Positions 35,203-47,122 of a DNA stretch of 64,000 nucleotides are shown here, in pieces. Positions within the stretch are counted from its first letter, which is position 1. Each line of letters opens with the position of its first letter. This stretch comes from Cladobotryum mycophilum (lineage: Eukaryota > Ascomycota > Sordariomycetes > Hypocreales > Hypocreaceae): NCBI GenBank assembly GCA_036429605.1, contig JAVFKD010000004.1, positions 2,666,001-2,730,000 of the forward strand, given 5' to 3'. The notes under the pieces are model-generated. The model was not told where the DNA came from. It saw nothing but the letters and a program-made list of their open reading frames with translations, and did no database searches. The translations under genes and the position numbers were made by a program.

Positions 35203-35857
35203 AATCTTTCATCTTGTTATTGTTGATATCAACGCTTGTTGGTAATTAGGGGTTGCAAGTAGTGTGTGTTGGCTTTATGGGAATTGTTGAGGATACGAAT
35301 GGTAAACAAGATTGACAGACATATTGATTTTGAAGAGTAGGAAATGAATTAAATAAGATGGCAAAAATTGAAATTGTTTGATTTCAATCATCATGTTGTT
35401 GAGGAAAGATGCCTGCCTGCCTGCCTGCCTCTCTGAGTGAGGATGAAGCTACCACGTGACGAATCCATGTTCATCTTCATCTTGATCCAACCTTCCCTCT
35501 TTGCCCCTTGCACATTGAACAAAGAAAACACCAAGTTTCATGTCATGATTCCAACATCTTCCACTGTATCAGTACATTACCATTTCCATTTCCATTTTAT
35601 TGATAAAATTGAAGCATTCATTTCTTTTCCACACTTCAAATTGAACCATGTGACGCTCAACTCATGCCCACTCTCCCAACACGCAAAACACCGTGCTGTT
35701 TATTCTTGCTACTGCTGATCCGAGTATCCCCCGATAGTGTGAGCTGGGCGGTGCCAAATTGCTCTGCCCTCTGCCCTCTGCCCTCTGCTAAGCCGCCTCC
35801 ACGCCCGGATCCTGCAGTTCCCTCCAGGGGAATCCAATCTATCCAAGGCCAATACCC
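35203..35857. other. Intergenic with repeats; promoter of the MYST gene
   Basis: Includes (GCCT)5 at 35411-35430, a CACGTGAC E-box-like site at about 35452 and (CTCTGCC)n at 35762-35788 close to the MYST start. No gene. Confidence 0.55.
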
Positions 35858-37910
35858 ATGGCTCCAAAGCGCAAACGACCCGAAGAACAAGCTGCTCAGC
35901 CTGATCCCCTCCCTCAGCGACGCGTCGTGGAACGCGTCAAACTCCAGTACTTCCTCCACCAGTACCCGCATCTGCCCTCTCGCCACCTCTCGCACTCACA
36001 AACGCTCCGATAATCGCACAGCAAAAGACGATCAATCCATCCCCTTCAACAACAATAACCGCTGTACCTCTACCTCCAATACCAACCTTGGAATATCAGA
36101 AGCGGACTGTTCGGACGCATTCACCTGCCAATCCTAATCCCAACCCCAACCCCAACCCGCCAGAGTCGCCATCTTCACCCAACAACCAGGCCGTATTATC
36201 CCCGTTATCGCCCGGCACTATCCGGGTCGCTGCACCGGTATCAGTTCGCCGAGGGGCTGCCGATATGGGTAGCATTGCCGTCAAGGAAAATGGCCGTCCA
36301 TCCGACCTGGTAGCCCCCGAGATTACATACCATGTACCTCAAGCCAATAATCATCACGGTGGCCGGCAATCCTCACTGGTGAGGCCGCATGGTCCGACTG
36401 CGCCGCCACCACGCCTGGACAAGATGTCGTCTCTACCGCACATGGTCACTCCCGTACCGCCCCTAAGCCGCCGACATTACTTGCATCCGACCGATTACCG
36501 CTTAGAACTGATCGCAACATTGATAAGGTTGTACTGGGGAACCTATGCTTCCGAACATGGTATCCGAGTTACTACGGCAAGGAGGTGCTAGGAGATACGT
36601 CTGGCAACGCGAAAGGGGGTAGCAAGGACGGGGCCAAGGACACAGGTGGTAAGGCGCAATCCAAAAAGGACAAGGAGCACCAACCCATGCTGGAGAGATT
36701 ATACGTCTGTCCCAGCTGCTTCAAATACGCAAAGGAGCTGGTAGCATGGTGGGGTCATGTCAAAATGTGCCAGCAAAAGGGTTACATACCAGGAAAGAAG
36801 ATTTACGTCCATCCAAGGGGTGCCCGGACCGTTTACATACCGCAGGATAACAATAAGGGGCCGGGTCCGAAAAAGAGACGAGGCGAGGGTGGTGTACGAT
36901 ATGTTGAGGAGATAGTCCAAGACGAAGGAGAATGGAGTATATGGGAGGTTGATGGGGAGATGGATGTGGTGAGTTTGAACACTGGTCTCCCTCTTACTAT
37001 CAACACTACAAGCTCAAATCTAGAGACTAACTTTGTATCTCAGTTATTCTGCCAAAATCTCTCATTGTTTGCCAAGCTCTTCCTCGATAACAAATCTGTA
37101 TTCTTTGATGTGACTGGGTTCAATTACTTTTTGTTAGTATATACGCCGCCTCCCTTGCAAGACGTTGGAGGGGCTGGTTCTTCGGCAGCTGTGCCGACTC
37201 CACAAATCACCGGCTTCTTCTCAAAGGAGAAGATGTCATGGGATAACAATAACCTGGCATGTATTTTGGTGTTCCCGCCGTGGCAACGCAAGGGCCTCGG
37301 CGCGCTGTTAATGGGTGCGTCCTATGAAATCTCTCGCCGAGAAGGCATCATGGGTGGACCAGAGAAACCCATTTCAGACCTGGGCAAGAAGGGCTATAAA
37401 CGGTTCTGGTCAGGTGAGATTGCAAGATGGCTGCTGAGTCTAGAGGTGGGACAAGAAGACGGGCAAGAGACGATTGTGGACATTGAAGATTGCAGCCAGG
37501 GGACATGGATCTCTCCCGAGGATTGTCTCATGATTCTCCGGGAAATGGGGGTCTTGGAAGATGCAGGTATGGGGCCGGGAAAGCCGGAGCCAGTGGAGGA
37601 GCCACAGTCACAACTCTCAGATGAGGACAAGAGGAAGAAACAGGGGAGCAATGAGGAGGAGACTAAACAACAAACTGGGCGTGGGGGGTCAGGGGTAGCA
37701 GACACAGAGGAGGACAAACAAAAATCTAGAAAGCCGGCCAAGGAGGTGCGCCGCATACGAGTAGATAAGGAGGCAGTACGCTTATATGTGACGGGGAACC
37801 GCATTCCGCTCGACAAGGCCTGTGACCCAAACGGGTTTGTGGAAGGATACGCGGTCAAGGTGGCAGAGAAGGCGCAGAGTGAAGAGTCTGAGGTGCAGAC
37901 CGAGACATAG
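35858..37910 (+). CDS. MYST-family histone acetyltransferase, two apparent base gaps
   Basis: Acetylates histone tail lysines from acetyl-CoA. The MYST core begins DRNIDKVVLGNLCFRTWYPS, then a C2HC zinc finger (YVCPSCF to HVKMC), WEVDG, FCQNLSLFAKLFLDNKS, NNNLACILVFPPWQRKG (acetyl-CoA loop QRKGLG) and the closing GGPEKPISDLGKKGY. The N-terminus is basic then Pro/Thr-rich; no chromodomain is visible, so Sas2-like is more likely than Esa1. The C-tail is E/K-rich. A 75-nt intron (36969-37043; GTGAGT, GACTAAC, CTCAG) has no stop and keeps frame if retained. Two frame changes each need one extra C: C4 at 35906-35909 (MAPKRKRPEEQAAQPDP into PPSATRRGTRQTP) and C4 at 36460-36463 (MVTPVPP into KPPTLLASDRL). 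Repaired length is about 659 residues. Confidence 0.85.
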
Positions 37911-40900
37911 ACGATAGAAAGAGGCAAGAAGGCGATGGCGCTGTTGTTGGGAGCGATTATAATGATACCCCCTATTCTGATTGTGTTTTTTGTTTAAAAA
38001 AAAATCTACGAGTTGCAAGTGTGCCTATGCAAATAGCAGATACATGGCACAGCGGAGGTGTCATAAGAGACAGACAGACAGAGAGACCCCAGAATAATAC
38101 TGTGCTGTTTAGAACTATGTGCGAATTACAACCCCAGATTAAGGAGACGTTTTTTTGTGAGAGGCATTGATAGCCGCCTCCCGTTTTGTGAGCCGTGGGG
38201 GAGAAGCGGGCCTCGGGACACGGACGGATGGGAGCTACTTCTACTACTCCTCTCGTGGTGAGAGATGGCGCAAGTCCATTATCAAGGAGAGGGGGGAAGA
38301 AAGGGATCCAAGGATAGAATGCTCGTTTGGGAAATCTTATACCAGGCCGTTCAAGTAGATCAACGAATTGGCCAATGATGAAGCTCTCTCCCTCTCAGAG
38401 GAAAATAACTGTACAAAGTGTACTAAAAAGCAAAAGTAGTTTTCACTCTGTCGCCATATTTCGTTGACGCTCTTCACATCATCATCGGCATCATGAGGTT
38501 GTTGCCCCAGGCTCCCATCTCATAATATCACTGCCTGAATAACCTGATGGCCTCAGTCCTCCAACTTGACACAACATCCACGTCCAGTTAGCCACCATGT
38601 GGGAAAAAAGAAAGAAAAGAAAGAAGAAAAAAAACGCACGAGGCATAAAAAGTTTAATTTCCCTCTTCTCTCTGCTCTCGGGCACAGCGAGATTCCCACA
38701 CTTGTCTCCATCCAACAGAACAAAAAGTCAAAGAGAAAAAATAAGTTATTACTCCGTTGAACCACAAAATCTCACCCGAATAATTCTCGTGGTGGAGATC
38801 TGAATAAGGATCATGTTTTACTAAACAGACCTCTCCCCTAAGATAAGCGCGCTGACCAGGGAGAGGGAGGACTGGGTGTGTGCATAGCATCTTCATCAAC
38901 AGGAGGGGTCCCTTGTATAGATGGATGGCTGAACGCGGGCAGTTTTTTTTTGCTAGGGGTTTCATGTAGGTACGTACCTTTTTCTGTTTGGCAGATCCAT
39001 CCCGTCGGTGCGAGCCTAAGGCAACCTCATTTCACGATGAAGCCTTGAAGATGAGGCATTCAGAGAGTGAAAAACCATTTTGTGGTTTTTCAGAATGTTG
39101 GTTGGGTGGAACATGAGTTTTTTCTGTTGAATAGGGCCACAACAATACGCTCCACTCCACTCATTCAATCCCTTCTTCTCCTCTTCTCGTTTCACTATTG
39201 TCCTTTTTTTGCTTTGTTTTCTTCTTCATCATGACAATCATCCAGATCGTCATGATAAGAGCCGCAGTCACAAGCCATTTGCCTCATGCACCCATCGTCT
39301 CGGTAGATAAGGCATTGACAATGCTACGTTCAATGTCACAATGAGCACGTCACCTGACAGATAAAATAATAATAAAAAACAGTGTGCCTGATGTATGAGC
39401 ATCAATGATCCATCCCGGCAGGCACCTTGTCCAACACCTCATGTGAACCCCTGTTAGAAAAGGAGATTCCGTCAACAACGACGTTCAGGCGCGCTGTGCA
39501 ATCTTTCTTTGTGCGTCATTTTGCGGCTCCCCGAAAGGAAAGGCTGTGGAACCCTCTTTGAAGCACACACCCCTGGCGGCCCAATCTGTTTGGAGCGGTC
39601 GTGGTGGTCACAAGGACCCTTATTTAGCATGGGTCCATCTTAAAAATTGGCCCTAAAAGAGAAAATTTTTCCTTATCCGTTTGGTTGGACGGAAATGGCA
39701 CGGCCTTCTCTCGACACCGCTAGAATGCCTGCATCCGGACATGTCCAGGGTTGTGGTGCTCGTTTTGCTCCTATTGGATACACCGCAGTGCTGGGACTCG
39801 AAAATGGGAACGGCGAAATGACAATGACGGCGCCAAGCTCATCTCATCATCCCTGGCCCAGTCCACGTCATGTACCTAGTGTTGCACAGCAGCAGCAGCA
39901 GCAGCAGCCTGCTTAATCAATCTCAAGGGTTCATTTATCGGTATGGTACCACAACCATTGTACCCTTGTTACCCATACCAGCCTCCTGGTTATGAGATGA
40001 AGGTCATCGCCGGGAATAATCGTCGTCAAATCGTCGTAAACCAAACCGTTGAAAACAAAATACGACGGCATCGACTCTCGACTCAATCCCTATTCCCATA
40101 ACCAAGGTGACGATAGATGGTTGTACCGAACAGGTCGAATGGATAAATCGGCGGGCAGACGGGGCTCCGGTAGTAGAGTGGACGCTTTTGCTGTGTAACT
40201 TGTGTGTGAGTGTGAGTGTGAGTGTGTGTGACTTGTAGCAGCTGTAAGACCAAGACCAGGTCAAGGTCACCCTGCTGCTGCGGCGGCAGCGGCTCTGTGT
40301 GGTGCCATTGCAGCTCGCAGACGTGCAACGAACCTCATCATGTTGCACCGCGAATCTAGCAGGAATTTGTCTTCCCTTTTATACTGCTGCCAGCTGCCAG
40401 CCTACGCCTCTCTACTGAAGAACAAGGCATCCTCAGAATGGGGCTCTGGGTCTGACTGATGACCATCAGTTCCAGCTCGAGCCTCGAGGATTCTCATCAA
40501 AAACAAGAGCTGTGCTGTCCGAATTCCTTATCTCTCGTTCCCCCGAGGGCTCAAGGTGCGTACTTGTCAGACAAGTCACTCTCCACCTTATCCACAGTGA
40601 AGCCAATACCCAGCCATCACGTACCTACGCCATCCGACACGACGGTATAACCGCCAGACAAAGTAACGTCCAAGAGCCGAAGACCCTGGCCAAGATCCAC
40701 CCACGTGTCAGGCACAGGCTTGCTTGATTCATGGCTTCTGTTGGTCCTGGTCGCACTTCAGCGACGCCAAGTGGGGCGTGGGGGCGTCTTTTCGTAGCCT
40801 CATCCATTCGTAGAACTTCATGTTATCAGACCTTAGTTATCTGATAGAGGCGAGGTGATTTTGGCCTTGTTCCTGAGATATCCAAAAATACAGCCTGGCC

Positions 40901-41615
40901 GCCATCTTCTTCGTGCCTCAGACAACAACAACCACAACAACCTGCGAAAATTTTCTCTCATCTCAGACAATCCACACGCCCCCTTTGAGCCCACCCTCGG
41001 AATGTGCGATTAGTTGATGCCTGGCAGCTTCTTTGCAAATTGAATTCTGAATAATGAATTCTGAATCCTGAATCTTATGTATACGGTCTTCATTGTCTCG
41101 AGTTGTGAATCTCAGTTGATATCAGTAGTTTTGCAAGAGGGCTTTTGTAACTTTGAAAGGCAATTCCTATCTTCAATCAGTTTTCCAATTAATTTTTTGT
41201 AGATGGTAAAAAAAAAAAAAAACTCGTTACCATGGCCAGTTGACGCCAGGTGTAAACGCCTCAGGCTGTGAAACTTCAAAGCGCAAAAAGTGACTCCATC
41301 CACATTTGCGAATCCACACCCGGCTTCCCCCGACTGGCCACCAACTCGTTTGTATCCAATCCTGCAAATCCTCAATTGTTCAGAAATTCGCACCACTTGT
41401 CTTCCATCGTTCTTGGTGAGAATTTCACTCATCGGTCCCCGGCTAGCCCCTTGCCTTTCCCCAAAGTGGATCTCTTTTTCTTGCTCTCTCCTCCAGCTCC
41501 AGTTCTCTTTTTCTCTCCCTCCTCCCTTCTCCAGACTTGATTTTTCTTTCCTTCTCTCTCCATCCAACTGTCCAATCCTCAACTCCCATCCCATCTCCCC
41601 TCAACAACCGTCATA
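37911..41615. other. 3.7-kb intergenic region, no gene recognised
   Basis: Frames are short and mutually overlapping. It holds A/T-rich runs, (CAG)7 at 39887-39907 and (GTGTGA)n near 40201-40230. The last 300 bases are the CT-rich promoter and leader of ATP9. Confidence 0.5.
39887..39907. repeat. (CAG)7 microsatellite
   Basis: A perfect triplet run at the end of a short frame that does not look like a gene. Confidence 0.85.
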
Positions 41616-42218
41616 ATGGCCTCCGCCCGTGTCTTCGCTTCCCGCCTGGCCTCCCAGATGGCCACCAAGGCTGCTCGCCCTGCCATCCGAGCTCCTGTCG
41701 CCGCTGCCTCCAAGCGCACCATCACTGGTGAGTGAGAAATTTTTTCCCTGATCGACAGCTTCGAATTCGACGACCGCAAGACATCAATTGGCATGGACAA
41801 CGACTAACTTGGACTGTAAAGGCTCTGCCAGCCCTCTCCAGACCCTCAAGCGCCAGCAGGCCTCCACCATCCAGGCCACCGCCCGCACTGCTTTCCAGAC
41901 TCAGCGCCGTGCCTACTCCTCCGAGATGGCCAACGCCCTCGTTGAGGTCTCCAAGAACTTGGGTATGGGTTCTTCCGCCATCGGTCTGACCGGTGCCGGT
42001 ATTGGTATCGGTGTTGTTTTCGCTGCCCTCATCAACGGTGTTGCCCGCAACCCCGCTCTCCGTGGTCAGCTCTTCTCCTACGCCATTCTGGGTTTCGCTT
42101 TCGTTGAGGCCATTGCCCTCTTCGATCTCATGATTGCCCTCATGGCCAAGTTCGTAAGTCAACCTGATATGTTCCCCGATATAGGCAAAGATCAGAGTCT
42201 AACCAATATCAGACTTAA
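41616..42218 (+). CDS. ATP9: Mitochondrial ATP synthase subunit c (ATP9), nuclear-encoded precursor
   Basis: The proteolipid that forms the proton-translocating c-ring of F1Fo-ATP synthase in the inner mitochondrial membrane. An Ala/Arg/Ser-rich presequence (MASARVFASRLASQMATKAA) spans exon 1 and part of exon 2. The mature part includes two transmembrane helices joined by the polar loop: GLTGAGIGIGVVFAALINGV, ARNPALRGQLFSYAILGFAF, and VEAIALFDLMIALMAKF with the essential acidic residue in FAFVEA. Intron 1 is 41728-41821 (GTGAGT, GACTAAC, GTAAAG). Intron 2 is 42154-42212 (GTAAGT, TCTAAC, TATCAG). The final exon is only six bases, ACT TAA (42213-42218), completing the usual C-terminus AKFT. Total 149 residues, the normal precursor length. 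Without removing intron 2 the frame would run on to 42372. Confidence 0.95.
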
Positions 42219-44457
42219 ATTTCTTCAACACTTGGGAATGCTCCGGCCGATTGATGGGGCGGTTAATAAAAGGAGACGACGTTGGGCCCTCCACTATTCG
42301 GAGTTTAATGGCTTATCGAATGTAATGGGAATGCCAACATACATGATAAAACCGGGGAGGATTGCATCATAGACGGTATTAGAGGTTGGGAGGGACGGCA
42401 CTCAAAATGATGTCGCCTGTTTCATAGATCTGGGGTGAAACCCATACTTGTTCCTCCCAGGAACCGACTTGTAAAATAAAAAAGACCTCAATCATCTTGA
42501 CTCTTCAAAAAATGAAGGGATTTTCATTGGTTCATTCTCTGCTTCCATCCAATGCCTTGTGTATAACAGCGATGCCATATTGAATATCAGGTTGTTCCAG
42601 AACTTCAGTCAACGCTTGAAGACTGCGTCGAACTTGTATGAAATGAGGCCTTTTCAGTTGATTCTGGCACAGGCGTTCATAACCGAGGTCATTATACTGC
42701 GTTGTGCTCTTTTTGCCAGCTTGGCTATAGCAGAAGACGAAATAACATGCTCCACATGGTGTCAAATTGCACACGCCCACTTGGTTGAGGGGTATCTCTC
42801 ACACCTCGCTCGAGGCTGACGTGAGTACTTTGTGTATCACCCAGGGATAGCGCCGTTTGCGCCAGTGGATCTTCAAGAGATAAGAAATGCCACTTAGGGG
42901 TTCTATTGTGGATCCGTGGGAGAGTATGTAAAGAAAGCATTCCACATAGTTGGGACATCTCCAACTGTCGATAAACAATGGATTGATTAATGGACGTCGT
43001 CCAACACGTCTTTGAACTTCGACATGTTTTGCTCATCAGCACCAATGGTACCTCAGTCAGTTGGGATGAATCGATGGAATCCAACGTGGAACTTGGCCAA
43101 TATCGAATATTTCCGACGTTATAATCATCAATCCTTGTGGGGGAACGGCGATACCTGTGGCAGTCACAGTTGTGTTCATTCCCGTTAAGCCTTTCGATTC
43201 GCCGATTACGCCATGGACTTCAAGATTTCGCCAAGTCAGGTCATGAAGACCAAATGGTTGCCACGGTCCTTCTCACTAATCGCATACCAAATCGACATAT
43301 GCATCTCTAGACCTCCAGGGTCATCCTAATTTGGCCGAAAATATGAGAGCAGTATCCATTTGGGAAAAGTGAATTCGGTCAAGTGACCCTTGGTAGCACG
43401 CGTCCTGGGCAATCCAGCAATCCGGTTGATGGGTATTGCATGTCTTCCAGTTCCTAGAGGATGGGGTATATAATATCTACACTATTCGGGGTCAGATATT
43501 TGCAGCTATCGGAGAATAGATGCTCACCTACGATCTCACGTGGCACGATACCGATACATCCGTTGATCGACTAAGGTATCACACAATCGCCTGGTCTCCA
43601 TTTCATCGACAAGATTTCCGACCGCCTAATGAGAGCGCGATGAATTCGAGTTCGTCGGATGATGCAGTGGTGTTTTTTTTCACGTTGAAGAAGTGTTGCT
43701 CTATGGAAAGGCGTACTGAAGACATGTCGTTGAGATGCTTCCCCTCAAATTCCCCTCACAGGTCACATGACCATTTTCAAAGCGACTCTACGAGGTGCCA
43801 TCGACAGGGAAGGAGAAGAAAAAAGATTGGTAATCCCTGCCTATAAAAGAATTGCAAACCTCAAAACCGTCGGCATTGGATTGTGCCTCGGCAGCAGTTG
43901 CGTTCTAAAGGTTCGTGACTTCAAGTGACTTGAAAATAGCGACCAGTTTCGGTGTCACGATACCCTCAATTATACAGCCCAGTGAGTATTGACCAATGCA
44001 TTGAGTTCCGCCAAATATACTACATGGGCATTACACGCGGTAAAGAAAAGAAAAAAACCTTTACGAGCAATCGATCCTCTTGCTAATTTTATAATCCAGC
44101 TTAGACGCCCTATGTAGGTCAGTATACCAGAATAATTCAAAATGATGCTTCTTCCTTGCCCCAGACTACTGTTCATCAAACCTGAACCCGCACTTGCACG
44201 ATCCACAACACATTGGGATGGATTTTCGCACATCTTAGAATCAACGGATGAGGCGTATACTGACGCAATAGCCAAAGGGACATTGCTAGTAGACATTCAT
44301 CAACCCGTACACACACAAACTCCTCATTTCATTCGACCATCGGATCAAATCTGCGACTCAAGCATGTGAATATTCGCATAATTGAAAACATACTGCCTAG
44401 TACCCTATTAAACTATACATGCGGTCCACCTTAACCAACGCCATCCCAAGCAGCATT
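42219..44457. other. Intergenic between ATP9 and RRP6, no gene recognised
   Basis: 2.2 kb of unremarkable sequence downstream of both ATP9 (plus) and RRP6 (minus). The longest frames (about 110-120 codons, 42725-43084 and 43520-43846) have no motif or composition that supports coding. Confidence 0.5.
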
Positions 44458-47122
44458 TCATTTCTTGAACGTAGCGCTCTTCTCTCCTCTAACAGGGGGC
44501 ATTTTCCTAGCTCCCTTCAAGTCTCCGTCCCCAGACTTCGAGTATGGATCAAATACCTTCTTCTCCTCCATGACCGGTACAATGGTGTCGTCTCTCTTTG
44601 TGTGTAGAACCGACGAGGCCTTGCTGTAATCAAACGGAACTGCCTGGTAACTCTTCTGTCCTTCTGTCAAAGCCTTCTTCTTCTCCTTCTCCTCTGCCTT
44701 GCGAGCCAGCTTAGCTTCTCGTCGCTTGGCGCGCTCCGCCTTTAGTCGCCTCTTTTCAAGCTTTTTCTCCTTCTTGAGATCATGTCTGCGCTCTTTCTTG
44801 GTTCTTGTTGAAGGTTTATCATCGAGTGCGATAACACCAGCGGTAACGTCATCCTGCATCTCTTCATCGCTCTTGGAGTCTGAATCATCATCACTAGGTT
44901 CCGATTCCTCCTCTAGAGCTTCCGACTTTCTCTTTCGTCCCCTTTTCAATGTGAATTCTTCATCTTGGGGCACCACTTCTGGGAGAGCAGCTGGGGGCGA
45001 TTCAACCTTTGGTTCTTCCGCAGATTTGATCTCTTCGGCTTGCTCCGCCTTGTCCATCTCCAAATCATCTTGGACAAACCTCTGCCACGGGAAGGGGAAG
45101 TGGTCATTTTGCACAGCCGAAGTTTGCTTCGCAACATCCCATTGTGAACTAATAGCCATATTTCCAAATAGCTGTGATCGGGATAATCTGTCTCTCGAGA
45201 TGGCTCCTTCAGCCTCTGGTATTTTGGCTTGCGTCTTCGTTATTCTTGGAAGGGTAGTCTTTAAATGCACCGATTCCGGAACTTGTGCTGCAAAGAAATG
45301 AAGCAGACTTGGGCCACCTTGAGCCTTTACTTCTTGAATGCGGTTCCAGATCTCGTTAACGCGCGACCTTGCCATTGGGGCGGTCAATGGTAGCAAGCTA
45401 TGGAGGGCTTTAGCATCCGGCGGGTTCATACGAGAAACTTCGGTGACACTGTTAGTTCCCAGCACAAAATTGGGACTCTCGTCCTCTTTGCGTGCTGTAT
45501 CATCTCGCCACTTCCACAACGCTCTGAATACAGCGAACTGCTCGCTACTGAAAGCTAAGTGAGAGTTCTTGAGAACATAACCGTACCAGCCTCTAGATCC
45601 TTCTCCGGTTTCGTCGTTATAATCAGGGTGCTCGTACCGCGAAAGTGACAATTCCCGAGATTTTTCCAAAGCGCGCCGGATGAGGTCACTGTCTGGGTCA
45701 TTTCGGCTTGATGATGCTACCAGTTCGTTTCGGATACTGTCGTAGATGTAGAGTAGGTAGTGCGTATCGGACCGAGCATAATACATCATCTCATCGGGGA
45801 TAGGTCTAGTTCAAGGTTAGTGGATACAATACAAGGCTGTGTTGGTGATGGCATACCGTATCCTCCAGTCAGCAAGCTGGTACTGCTTGTCGGCATCAAA
45901 GTTGACAAATTTCGAAAGAAGAAATGCCAAACTCCTTCCCGGATAAACAAGGGCTTCGCAGGCGAAGTATGTATCGAAAAGACCATTCACGTAGAGTCCC
46001 AGATCTCGCTGTAGCCAGACCATATCCATGTATGCTCCGTGGAAAACCTATGAAGATCATGAGAAATTGTGCAAAAATAAAGAACGAAGGTCTGCATACC
46101 TTGACGATGCTAGGATCAGCAAATACTTCGTTCAAAACCTCGAGCTTTTGACGCCAAGGTCTCAATGTATCAACAATCCAGTCCTTTTCCCGAGTGCTGA
46201 TCTGCATTAAAGAGACAAGACCGACGTAAGTTCTGAAATCATGATGTTCCAGATCCACAGCGATCTCTTTAGCCTTTTTTAACTCTTTGAGCATCTCAAG
46301 AACACCTTCGTAGGTATCCACCCATATCGCAGCAGTGTTTTCAACCGGCTGAGAAGGAATAGGTTCCGAGGATTTAAACACACGACTGGGGTACTCCATG
46401 CTAGAAATTTCGGCTTCATAGGGATGTTTGTATCTATACGTATATGATTAACAATTATGATGGTCATCGGCGTTACTTTGAATGAGAATTGGGCAAGTCA
46501 TACTGCGTCGCCCCAGCATCATTGATAGAAGTAGCCAGACTTTTCTCCAATGATAATGTGGCATGTGGTTTCTTTGTGAGAATCGGCTTCCAGGGTCCGG
46601 TAGGAAAGTTGTCAGGTTGAACCTCAAAGTCGGTTTGCGGCTTCTTAACGTTCGCATTTCGAATGACTTTGCCCGTTGACTTTGGCTTCTTGGACTGGGA
46701 ATTCTAACAACGGGGCATTAGCACTTTAATTCTGACAGAGAAGACGATTGCTGACTGACAATATCCGAATTTGGTGGCTCTTTTCTCTTAACCAATCCTG
46801 TATACTCGTCCAATGCTGTGTCTGCCTTTTCCAACACCGAATCCACGACATCCACCACGGAGCGCCAGTTCATTTCAATGTCTTCAGCATCTTCCAGCTT
46901 TGGCGCCTTTGCGCTGCAAGCTCTGGCGGCGGATTGCAACAGTCTTGTGGATAGCTCGAGCAAACGCGACGTCTTTTCATCGAGTTGGTCGGCAGCATCA
47001 GGGTTGACTGTGCGCTGGAAGCTCAGATCTTCGGCGGCGATGCGGTTTACGGTCTTGACTGCTGAGACGAGCGACTTTTGAATCGCTTCCTGCAAGGACT
47101 TGAAGTCCTGCGACGGCTCCAT
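44458..47122 (-). CDS. RRP6: Nuclear exosome 3'-5' exoribonuclease RRP6
   Basis: The nuclear exosome's distributive DEDD-Y exonuclease, processing rRNA, snoRNA and cryptic transcripts. Exon 1 holds the N-terminal (PMC2NT-type) region (FKSLQEAIQKSLVSAVKTVN). Catalytic motifs in order: IAVDLEHHDFRTYVG (ExoI, D-x-E), a middle segment with MDMVWLQRDLG and LFDTYFACEAL, and YARSDTHYLLYIYD (ExoIII, D with Y). The HRDC domain is FRALWKWRDDTARKEDESPN to MNPPDAKALHSLLP. The C-tail is K/E-rich with nuclear-localisation-like runs. Introns: 46704-46759, 46434-46476 (only 43 nt), 46048-46099 and 45806-45856; each junction restores frame and family sequence. 820 residues. Confidence 0.95.

Noticed and set aside
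39647..39916. 89-codon frame ending in a polyglutamine run
   Set aside because: The Gln run comes from a (CAG)7 microsatellite; the rest has no family resemblance and the start is not in a good context.
42154..42372. C-terminal extension of ATP9 by read-through
   Set aside because: It is intron 2 plus downstream sequence; splicing to ACT TAA gives the conserved end.
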